Source of the DNA: Clostridium sp.
GTDB lineage: Bacteria > Bacillota > Clostridia > Lachnospirales > Lachnospiraceae
Assembly (NCBI GenBank): GCA_004554205.1
Contig: SFNH01000022.1
Span: forward strand, 1 to 21,336
DNA length: 21,336 bases
Reading direction: 5' to 3'
Part shown: positions 8,489 to 15,165 of the stretch, in pieces
Layout: every line of letters starts with the position of its first letter
Position numbering within the stretch: the stretch's first letter is position 1
Notes under the pieces: generated by a model
Database searches by the model: none
The model's input: only the letters and a program-made list of their open reading frames with translations
Told to the model about the DNA's origin: nothing
Program-made: the position numbers and the translations under genes

Positions 8489-8517
8489 AGTATACCGCGG
8501 ATTGCGGGAAGTTGCAA
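8489..8517 (-). promoter_or_regulatory. Sigma-A promoter for the minus-strand NUDIX gene
   Basis: On the minus strand TTGCAA (+ positions 8512-8517) is followed after exactly 17 bases by TATACT (+ positions 8489-8494), giving 4/6 and 5/6 consensus matches. It lies about 65 bases upstream of the NUDIX start codon and is back to back with the promoter of the ATPase gene. Confidence 0.7.
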
Positions 8518-8525
8518 GAGTGGAC

Positions 8526-8555
8526 TTGAATTTCTGATAGGAGATGGAGTATACT
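8526..8555 (+). promoter_or_regulatory. Sigma-A promoter for the ABC-class ATPase gene
   Basis: TTGAAT (8526-8531), an 18-base spacer and TATACT (8550-8555) precede the start codon at 8592. The -10 sits inside an 8-base palindrome AGTATACT (8548-8555). The -35 boxes of this and the divergent NUDIX promoter are only 8 bases apart, so the two polymerases could interfere. Confidence 0.65.
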
Positions 8556-8591
8556 ATCCACGAAAGCAATGATCGGGAGGGAGAATTTATT

Positions 8592-10337
8592 ATGAAATCA
8601 TCCAATGAACTGCGCACGCTGCTGCGCTCTGTTGACCATAAAAGCTATCCGGCGTACAAGGCGCTTGCCGGCGCGTACCAGTTTGGGAGCTTTGTGCTGG
8701 TGATCGACCATGTGCAGGGGGATCCCTTCGCCTCACCGTCCAGCCTGCATATTGAGATTCCCACCGGGAAAACGGGATTTCCGGCGGAATATTTAAAGAA
8801 GAGCTGTATGCGGATCGCCCTTCAGGATCACCTGACGAGACGGTTTGCCGCGCAGATCGAGGCGTATAATTTCAAGGCGAAGGGCTCGGGCAAAAGCGGT
8901 CTGATCTCCATCACGCGGTGCGGTCAGGAGATCCTTGAGCGGAGCGCCTGCCAGATGGACGAAACAAAGCTCGTCGCGCGTTTTCATGTGGGATTTCCGG
9001 CATTTGGGAGAACCATTGACGCGGGCGGGCTTGAGAAGATTTTATTTGATTTTCTTCCGAAATGCGTGGAAAACAGCTTTTTCCTCCAGCGGCTTGACAA
9101 AAGAGAGGTGGAGACGACCGTGCGGCTTGCCGAGGATCAGCAGGCGGTGCGCGATATTCTTAAGGCGGAGGGGCTTGTCGCGTTCGTGGCGAACGGTTCT
9201 GTGCTCCCGAGAAAGAGCGGCGTATCCGATCTTCCGATGAAGGACAGCGTACCGTTTGTCTCGCCCGCATCCATGGAGCGCGCCATCACGCTTCCGAACC
9301 GGGGAGAGGTGAGGGGAATGGCGATCCCGAGGGGGATCACGCTGATCGTGGGCGGCGGCTACCACGGGAAATCCACACTTCTTATGGCTCTGCAGATGGG
9401 TGTTTATAACCACATTGCGGGAGATGGACGTGAGCTTGTGATCACGGACGAGACGGCGGTGAAGCTGCGCGCGGAGGAGGGACGTCTGGTTCGGAACATG
9501 GATATTTCCCTCTTTATCAACGACCTGCCAAACAGGAAGGACACGAAAGCTTTTTCCACGATGGACGCCAGCGGAAGCACGTCGCAGGCGGCAGGCGTGA
9601 TGGAGAGCGTGGAGGCGGGGGCGCGCCTGTTTCTGATCGACGAGGATACCTCCGCGACAAACTTTATGGTGCGCGACGACTTTATGCAGCAGGTCATCAG
9701 CCGGGAGAAGGAGCCGATCACGCCGTTTCTCGAGCGCGCGCGGGATCTGTATGAAAAGGCGGGCGTGTCCACGATCCTGGTGGCGGGAAGCTCGGGGGCA
9801 TTTTTCTATATCGCGGACACGATCCTGCAGATGGACTGCTATAAGCCGGTGGATATCACAGACCGGGTGAAGGCGCTGTGCGGGGAGCACAAGGCGCCGA
9901 GCGTCCAAGCTCCCGGTTTTGCCATCCCGGAGTACCGGCAGGCGTTTTCGGTGCGCGGCTCATCGGACGGGGATTCCCGTGCGCGCACGGCTGGACGGCG
10001 CGGCTTTTCAGGACGGGGCGGGGACGGCGCAAGGGAGCGCAAAAAGATAAAGAGCTTCGGGAAGGATTCATTCTCCCTGGACAGGGAGACGGTGGATCTG
10101 CGGTATGTGGAGCAGCTTGCCGACTCCGAGCAGACGACGGCGCTCGCGTATCTCTTGCGGTACGCGCTTGAACAGGTCATTGACGGAAAAAGGACTCTGC
10201 GCGAGGTCGTGCAGGCGCTCTATGATACTCTGGAGAAAAAGGGATTTGAGCCGTTTTGCAGCTCCTATGTGCCGTGCGGACTGGCAAAGCCGAGAAAACA
10301 GGAGCTGTTCGCCTGTCTGAACCGATACCGCGGCTAG
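8592..10337 (+). CDS. ABC-class ATPase of the COG3044 / MRB1590-like family, function unknown
   Basis: The 581-residue protein belongs to the 'predicted ATPase of the ABC class' family, whose eukaryotic member MRB1590 is a trypanosome mitochondrial RNA-editing factor. It is soluble, with no transporter domain. Visible motifs are Walker A GGGYHGKST (254-262), an unusual signature-like segment DASGSTSQA (325-333) and Walker B LFLIDEDTSA (346-355). An N-terminal domain precedes the ATPase core. After the core an Arg/Gly-rich low-complexity insert (about 457-489, with GRRGFSGRGGDG and ERKKIK) leads to a C-terminal helical domain. The insert looks suited to nucleic-acid contact, but that is inference. 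ATG 8592 is chosen over ATG 8544 because GGGAGGGAG lies at 8575-8583 and 8544 is upstream of the -10 box. M32 and S8 peptidase genes follow closely. Confidence 0.88.
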   Translation: MKSSNELRTLLRSVDHKSYPAYKALAGAYQFGSFVLVIDHVQGDPFASPSSLHIEIPTGKTGFPAEYLKKSCMRIALQDHLTRRFAAQIEAYNFKAKGSGKSGLISITRCGQEILERSACQMDETKLVARFHVGFPAFGRTIDAGGLEKILFDFLPKCVENSFFLQRLDKREVETTVRLAEDQQAVRDILKAEGLVAFVANGSVLPRKSGVSDLPMKDSVPFVSPASMERAITLPNRGEVRGMAIPRGITLIVGGGYHGKSTLLMALQMGVYNHIAGDGRELVITDETAVKLRAEEGRLVRNMDISLFINDLPNRKDTKAFSTMDASGSTSQAAGVMESVEAGARLFLIDEDTSATNFMVRDDFMQQVISREKEPITPFLERARDLYEKAGVSTILVAGSSGAFFYIADTILQMDCYKPVDITDRVKALCGEHKAPSVQAPGFAIPEYRQAFSVRGSSDGDSRARTAGRRGFSGRGGDGARERKKIKSFGKDSFSLDRETVDLRYVEQLADSEQTTALAYLLRYALEQVIDGKRTLREVVQALYDTLEKKGFEPFCSSYVPCGLAKPRKQELFACLNRYRG

Positions 10338-10381
10338 TATGATTTAAAAGCCTCCCGGAAATACTGACAGAAGGAGGGAGA

Positions 10382-11905
10382 ATGACGATGGAAGAGGAAA
10401 GAAAGTTATCTCCGTATGAGGAGTTATCCGGATATCTGGAGCAGGCGATGGCGTACCGGACGGCGCTTACGCTGTTTGAGTGGGACAATGAGACGCTCGC
10501 GCCAAAGGAGGCGGGACGCTGTACCGCCGGAGTGCAGGGGACGCTCTCCGCGGCGTATCAGAGGATTATGACAGAGGAGCGCGTGAAAGCGCTCATTGAC
10601 CGGTGCGACAGGCTGTGTGAACCGGACGATGAGATCCGCCGCGCCGTGATCCGTGAGGCGAGGGAGGAGTCGGAGCAGCTCTCGTGCATTCCTCCCGAGG
10701 AGTACCGCAGCTTTAAAGAGCTTACGGCGGAGTCGGCGCGAATCTGGGCGAACGCCCGCGAAAACGCGGATTTTGAGGCATTTGCCCCCACGCTTAAGGA
10801 GATCATTTCCTACCAGAAACGCTTTGCCGGATACCGGGCGAAGGACGGGCAGAAGCTCTATGATGTGATGCTCGACGTTTACGAGAAGGATTTTAATATG
10901 GAAAAGCTGGACGAGTTCTTCGGGATGCTCAAGGAAGAGCTGGTGCCGTTTTTACAGAAGGTGACGCAGAGCGGCGTGCGGATTGACGATGATTTCCTGA
11001 CGGGGGATTATCCCGAGGCGAAGCAGAGGGAGCTTGCCGAGTTTGTTGCAGAGTACATCGGCTTTGATTTCAGGCGCGGCGTGCTCGGGGAAAGCGCGCA
11101 TCCGTTTACAACCAATCTCCACAATCGCGATGTGCGGATGACGACACATTACAAGGACAAGCTTGATTCCTCGCTGTTTTCGGTGATCCATGAGACGGGA
11201 CACGCGGTATACGAGCTTGGCATTGATGATGAGCTGACGCAGACGTTTGTGGGCCAGGGCGCGTCCATGGGGATGCACGAGTCGCAGTCGCGTTTCTTTG
11301 AAAATATCGTCGGGCGCAGCGAATCGTTCTGGATTCCGCTCTACGGGAAGCTAAAGGAATTGTTCCCGGATCAGCTAAAGGGCGTCGGGCGTGAAATGTT
11401 TGTGCGCGCGGTCAACAAGGTGGAGCCGGGCCTTATCCGCACGGAGGCGGATGAGCTGACCTACAGCCTGCATATTCTGGTGCGGTATGAGCTTGAGAAG
11501 GCTCTAATCGAGGATGATCTGGATGTGAGTCAGCTGCCGAGGCTCTGGGCGGATAAGTACGGGGAATATTTAGGCGTTCGCCCGGAAAACGCGGCGGAGG
11601 GCGTTCTCCAGGACATTCACTGGGCGCAGGGCTCCTTCGGCTACTTTCCGTCCTACGCGCTGGGAAGCGCGTTTGCCGCGCAGATGTACGCGCACATGAA
11701 GAGCGAAATGGATTTTGACGAGCTGCTTAAGGAGGGCAGGGTGGAGGTGATCCGGGAATACCTGCGTGAGAAGGTACACCGCTTCGGGAAGCTTAAAACG
11801 AGCAGGCAGATCTTAAAGGACATGACCGGGGAAGATTTTGACCCGCGGTATTATATCGGGTATCTGAAGGAGAAGTACAAAAAGCTGTATCAGATCGCCC
11901 CCTGA
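10382..11905 (+). CDS. M32 family carboxypeptidase (carboxypeptidase Taq type)
   Basis: M32 enzymes are cytosolic metal-dependent carboxypeptidases that trim residues from peptide C-termini, usually with broad specificity. The 507-residue protein has the normal family length and nearly all hallmark motifs: HPFTTN (240-245), DVRMTTHY, the metal site HETGH (270-274) with the third ligand in HESQSRFFEN (E300), and the late DIHWAQGSFGYFPSYALG stretch (about 421-438). No signal peptide is present. AGGAGGG at 10372-10378 precedes the ATG at 10382; a second in-frame ATG at 10388 has a more usual spacer and could be the true start. It lies 44 bases after the ATPase gene and 40 before the S8 protease gene, so the three may form an operon. 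Confidence 0.96.
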   Translation: MTMEEERKLSPYEELSGYLEQAMAYRTALTLFEWDNETLAPKEAGRCTAGVQGTLSAAYQRIMTEERVKALIDRCDRLCEPDDEIRRAVIREAREESEQLSCIPPEEYRSFKELTAESARIWANARENADFEAFAPTLKEIISYQKRFAGYRAKDGQKLYDVMLDVYEKDFNMEKLDEFFGMLKEELVPFLQKVTQSGVRIDDDFLTGDYPEAKQRELAEFVAEYIGFDFRRGVLGESAHPFTTNLHNRDVRMTTHYKDKLDSSLFSVIHETGHAVYELGIDDELTQTFVGQGASMGMHESQSRFFENIVGRSESFWIPLYGKLKELFPDQLKGVGREMFVRAVNKVEPGLIRTEADELTYSLHILVRYELEKALIEDDLDVSQLPRLWADKYGEYLGVRPENAAEGVLQDIHWAQGSFGYFPSYALGSAFAAQMYAHMKSEMDFDELLKEGRVEVIREYLREKVHRFGKLKTSRQILKDMTGEDFDPRYYIGYLKEKYKKLYQIAP

Positions 11906-11915
11906 TTCATATAAT
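11887..11915 (+). promoter_or_regulatory. Possible promoter for the S8 protease gene, at the end of the M32 gene
   Basis: A perfect -10 box TATAAT lies at 11910-11915, immediately after the M32 stop codon. A poor -35 (GTATCA, 11887-11892) sits 17 bases upstream inside the M32 coding end. Without a good -35 or extended -10 this may be only a partial promoter. Confidence 0.38.
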
Positions 11916-11945
11916 GGGGCGAAAGATCAGAAGGAAGCCTTAAGT

Positions 11946-13673
11946 ATGCCGACAAACCAGAAGTTGGAAAATCTTTTAAACCTCTCGCTGGACGTAAGTC
12001 CCGATGAGCGGTCGCGCTCGCAGGAGCTTGAGACCGGATATGACCCGCAGGAGAATGTATGGGAGCTGATCGTAAAATATTCCGGGAGCCTTCAGCCGGT
12101 GCGCGATCTGGGGATACAGGTGGAGGAAATGCGAAACGAATACGCGATTCTCACAGTCCCGGAGCCGCTTATCGAGGCGGTGAGCGCGCTGCCGCAGATT
12201 GAATTTATCGAGAAGCCAAAGAGGCTGTTTTTTGTCACCGACGGGGCAAAGACAGCCTCTTGTATCAATGTGCTTCAGGAGCCGCCCGGCTCGCTTACCG
12301 GGCGGAGCGTGCTTATGGCGGTGCTCGATTCGGGGATCGACTACTTCCATGAGGATTTCCGCGGCGAAGACGGGAAGACGCGGATCATCGAGCTGTGGGA
12401 TCAGACGCTAGGGCAGATTTTTACGGCTGAGGATATCAACCGCGCCCTTGAGGCCGGGACGCGCGCCGAGGCGCGCCGGATCGTCCCGTCCGTGGACGCG
12501 GGAGGGCATGGGACGGCAGTTGCAGGGATCGCGGCGGGAGGCGGAAGAGGAGAGGGCGGGGCGGCTTACCGCGGCGTCGCCTATGAGAGCGACCTTCTCG
12601 TGGTGAAGCTCGGGACAGCCCGCGCGGAGGGATTTCCGAGAACCACGGAGCTTATGCGCGCGGTGAATTACGCGGTGGGAAAGGCGGTGGAGCTTGGGAT
12701 GCCGCTTGTGATCAACATAAGCTTCGGGAATACATACGGCTCACATGACGGAACAAGTCTTTTGGAAACATTTTTGGACGATATCGGGAATTACGGAAGG
12801 ACGACGATCGTGGTGGGGAGCGGAAATGAGGGGGCGGTGGCAGGGCATATATCGGGGCGGTTTTCCCTTAATGAGCGTGCAGGCGGGGATGAGGAGGCGG
12901 CGGAGCTTTCGGTGGCGCCCTTTGAGCCGGGCCTTAGCGTCCAGCTCTGGAAAGCGTACACCGACCAGTTTGAGATTCGTCTTCAGACGCCCTCCGGAGA
13001 GATTTTAGGACCGCTCTCGGAGCGGCTGGGGCCGCTGCGCTACCGCTACCGCACTACCGAGCTTCTGATTTATTATGGGAAGCCGAGTCCGTTCTCCCAG
13101 GCACAGGAGATTTATTTCGATTTCGTCCCGGACGAGGGAAGCTATGTGGAGAGCGGGATCTGGACATTCCGCTTCCGCCCGCGGCAGGTGGTGGAGGGGA
13201 GGTATGATCTGTGGCTTCCTTCCTCCGGGATTTTAAATTCCGCCACAGGCTTTCTGCGCGCGACGCCGGACACGACGCTCACGATCCCCTCGACGGCGGA
13301 AAAGGTGATCACGGTGGGCGCCTACAACAGCTTCTACAATTCGTTCGCGGATTTTTCCGGGCGCGGCTTTACCAGGATGACCAATCAGATCAAGCCCGAT
13401 ATCGCGGCCCCCGGAGTGGGGATCATGGCAACCGCGAGCGGAGGCGGCTACAAGTCTGTCACCGGGACCTCCTTTGCCGCGCCGGTGGCGGCAGGCAGCG
13501 CCGCGCTCATGATGCAGTGGGGGATCGTGGACGGCAATGACCCGTTCCTTTACGGGGAGAAGGTAAAGGCATACTTGCACCGCGGCGCAAAGAAGCTTCC
13601 GGGGATTCTTAAATATCCGAATCCGATGGTAGGGTACGGCGCGCTGTGCGTCGCAGATAGCCTGCCAATCTAG
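11946..13673 (+). CDS. S8 subtilisin-like serine protease, Csp-like
   Basis: The 575-residue protein resembles clostridial CspA/B/C subtilases, which process the spore-cortex lytic enzyme SleC in some Clostridia. It has a subtilase fold interrupted by a beta-rich insert (about 305-455), as in the jelly-roll domain of Csp proteins. An N-terminal prodomain-like region (about 35-95) contains ENVWELIVKYSG. The catalytic triad is complete: Asp128 in AVLDSGID, His188 in GGHGTAVAG, Ser519 in GTSFAAPVA, with the oxyanion Asn294 in GSGNEG. CspC-type pseudoproteases lack such residues, so this one is predicted to be active. No signal peptide is seen. AAGGAAG at 11931-11937 precedes ATG 11946. A role in germination is plausible only if the organism sporulates; many Lachnospiraceae carry several such proteases of unknown role. 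Confidence 0.92.
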   Translation: MPTNQKLENLLNLSLDVSPDERSRSQELETGYDPQENVWELIVKYSGSLQPVRDLGIQVEEMRNEYAILTVPEPLIEAVSALPQIEFIEKPKRLFFVTDGAKTASCINVLQEPPGSLTGRSVLMAVLDSGIDYFHEDFRGEDGKTRIIELWDQTLGQIFTAEDINRALEAGTRAEARRIVPSVDAGGHGTAVAGIAAGGGRGEGGAAYRGVAYESDLLVVKLGTARAEGFPRTTELMRAVNYAVGKAVELGMPLVINISFGNTYGSHDGTSLLETFLDDIGNYGRTTIVVGSGNEGAVAGHISGRFSLNERAGGDEEAAELSVAPFEPGLSVQLWKAYTDQFEIRLQTPSGEILGPLSERLGPLRYRYRTTELLIYYGKPSPFSQAQEIYFDFVPDEGSYVESGIWTFRFRPRQVVEGRYDLWLPSSGILNSATGFLRATPDTTLTIPSTAEKVITVGAYNSFYNSFADFSGRGFTRMTNQIKPDIAAPGVGIMATASGGGYKSVTGTSFAAPVAAGSAALMMQWGIVDGNDPFLYGEKVKAYLHRGAKKLPGILKYPNPMVGYGALCVADSLPI

Positions 13674-13687
13674 AGCTCAACACGGAA

Positions 13688-13717
13688 TTGACAAAGAGAG
13701 GAAGAGAAAGATATAAT
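13688..13717 (+). promoter_or_regulatory. Near-consensus sigma-A promoter for the second NUDIX gene
   Basis: TTGACA (13688-13693) and TATAAT (13712-13717) are both perfect consensus hexamers, separated by 18 bases. They begin 15 bases after the S8 stop codon and end 57 bases before the NUDIX ATG. This is the strongest promoter in the window. Its presence shows that the open frame beginning at 13688 is not coding at its start. Confidence 0.88.
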
Positions 13718-13774
13718 GATGGTAACAGTACAGGCATGCGGAAAGCTGCGCCAAAAGAAAGTACAGGTGAGGAT

Positions 13775-14257
13775 ATGACAGGACTTAGTACCTTGTGCTA
13801 TATCGAGCGGGATGGCAAATATCTGATGCTGCACCGCACAGTGAAGAAAAATGATGTCAATAAGGATAAGTGGATCGGCGTGGGAGGTCATTTTGAGGCG
13901 GATGAGAGCCCGGAGGAATGCCTGCTTCGGGAGGTGCGGGAGGAGACCGGATATACGCTGACTTCTTTCCGGTTCCGCGCGATTGTGACCTTCGTCTCAG
14001 GGGACGGTGTTACGGAGTATATGTCGCTGTTTACCGCGGACGGCTTTACCGGAACCCCCATTCCCTGCAATGAGGGTGAGCTTGAGTGGGTGGATAAGGA
14101 GGAGGTCTTACGATTGAATCTCTGGGAGGGAGACAGGATCTTTCTGCGTCTTCTTAATGAGTCGGAGGACTTTTTCTCCCTGAAGCTGGTTTACGACGGG
14201 AGCGGCGGGCTGGTATCTGCCGCTTTAAACGGCGCGCCGCTTGAGCATTTAAGGTAA
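13775..14257 (+). CDS. NUDIX hydrolase, 8-oxo-dGTP diphosphatase (MutT)-like
   Basis: The protein has a full Nudix box G-x5-E-x7-R-E-V-R-E-E-T-G-Y at residues 38-60, with the opening LCYIERDGKYLMLHR and the KWIGVGGHFE segment common in proteins annotated as 8-oxo-dGTP diphosphatases. The length is 160 residues. Hydrolysis of oxidised or non-canonical nucleotides is the family expectation; the true substrate is not shown by sequence. ATG 13775 is chosen because AGGTG at 13765-13769 has a 5-base spacer and because the frame upstream runs through the promoter. The 3' end overlaps the convergent YihY gene by 9 bases, without an obvious hairpin between them. Confidence 0.9.
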   Translation: MTGLSTLCYIERDGKYLMLHRTVKKNDVNKDKWIGVGGHFEADESPEECLLREVREETGYTLTSFRFRAIVTFVSGDGVTEYMSLFTADGFTGTPIPCNEGELEWVDKEEVLRLNLWEGDRIFLRLLNESEDFFSLKLVYDGSGGLVSAALNGAPLEHLR

Positions 14258-15085
14258 GCGCCTTGTCCAGTAGCCGTTTTCCTCTAAAAAGAAGTTGATC
14301 TCAGCCCCGATAAACACGATGCAGATGCAGAAGTACATCCACAGCATCAAAAGCACAATGGCGGTCAGGCTTCCGTACATATAGGAAAAGTTGCTGAAAT
14401 TTGTAAAATACAGGGAAAACAGGTAGGAAAATGAGATCCATAGCGTGGCGGTAAACGCGGCTCCGGGGATCTGGTGATGGGGCTTTTGCTTTTTCGCGGG
14501 GACGATGGTGTATAATCCCACAAAGCAGGCGAAAAACAGCGTGAGCGCTAAGAGGCTTCGAAAGCTGATGACATTGCGGACGATCGTGCCAAACACCGGA
14601 ATCAGGCGGGCGATCAGATCCTGGATCGCGGTGCCGAAGACAAGCAGCACCAGGGATACCACGCATACGATCATAAAAATCAGGGTATAAAAAGAGCAGA
14701 TGACACGGCGGACAACATAATTGCGGCGCCTCATCGTGCCGTAAATCCGGTTTAAGCCCCGCTCAATCCCCATCATGCCGCGGGAAGCGGACCACAGCGC
14801 CATCAGCGCGGTGATGGACAGGATGGTGCCCGGAGATTTCACATACAGATCGTCCACGACACCGATAACAAGGGAATCCAGCATATCCGGCATGATGCGG
14901 ACTAAGAGCGTGAGGAGGTCGGATTTGCTGACTGACGGGATGAACTGGATCAGGGTCAGAAGCAGCATGATGAACGGGAAAAATGCGATCACAATAAAAA
15001 AAGACGCATGCGCTGCGTGCACGGGGATTTCATCCTGTACGTATTTATCCCATATTTTTATACAGTCGATGATAAAACGGATCAT
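14249..15085 (-). CDS. YihY/virulence factor BrkB family inner-membrane protein
   Basis: The 278-residue product has about six hydrophobic helices and the family features HAAHASFFIVIAFFPF near the N-terminus, LWSASRGMMGIERGLNRIYG (about 98-117) and a late FSYMYGSLTAIVLLMLWMY followed by GAEINFFLE. These proteins are widespread membrane proteins, once called tRNA-processing ribonuclease BN by mistake; their transport or other role is unsettled. The start at 15085 has GGTGAG upstream on the minus strand. It diverges from the ABC exporter pair over an 80-base gap and converges on the second NUDIX gene with 9 bases of overlap. Confidence 0.92.
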   Translation of the reverse strand: MIRFIIDCIKIWDKYVQDEIPVHAAHASFFIVIAFFPFIMLLLTLIQFIPSVSKSDLLTLLVRIMPDMLDSLVIGVVDDLYVKSPGTILSITALMALWSASRGMMGIERGLNRIYGTMRRRNYVVRRVICSFYTLIFMIVCVVSLVLLVFGTAIQDLIARLIPVFGTIVRNVISFRSLLALTLFFACFVGLYTIVPAKKQKPHHQIPGAAFTATLWISFSYLFSLYFTNFSNFSYMYGSLTAIVLLMLWMYFCICIVFIGAEINFFLEENGYWTRRLP

Positions 15086-15116
15086 AAAGGCTCACCAGAT
15101 TTCAGTTTTTATGAAG

Positions 15117-15134
15117 CCATCTTATCATAGATGG
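15117..15134. promoter_or_regulatory. Small palindrome with -10-like element between divergent yihY and ABC genes
   Basis: CCATCT (15117-15122) and AGATGG (15129-15134) are inverted around TATCAT, a 5/6 match to a -10 box for the ABC genes. The matching -35 (TTTCAG at 15100-15105) is poor. The position fits an operator-like site in a divergent regulatory region, but the arms are only 6 bases and chance is possible. Confidence 0.3.
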
Positions 15135-15165
15135 GGAAAAATAGCAAGGAAGAACGGAGGATAAA

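Noticed and set aside
8544..8591. Upstream ATG extension of the ATPase gene
   Set aside because: The ATG at 8544 is upstream of the TATACT -10 box, while ATG 8592 has a good GGGAGGGAG ribosome binding site.
9042..9908. Long open frame on the minus strand opposite the ABC-class ATPase gene
   Set aside because: It lies fully within a well-supported gene, has no ribosome binding site or recognisable motif, and is Arg/His-rich as expected for an antisense frame of GC-rich codons.
10351..10380. Hairpin hiding the ribosome binding site of the M32 gene (CTCCC against GGGAG)
   Set aside because: Only five base pairs are possible and any polypurine ribosome binding site can find such a partner; too weak to call regulatory.
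13688..13774. N-terminal extension of the second NUDIX protein starting at TTG 13688
   Set aside because: That TTG is part of a perfect -35 box, the extra residues have no family match, and ATG 13775 has its own ribosome binding site.
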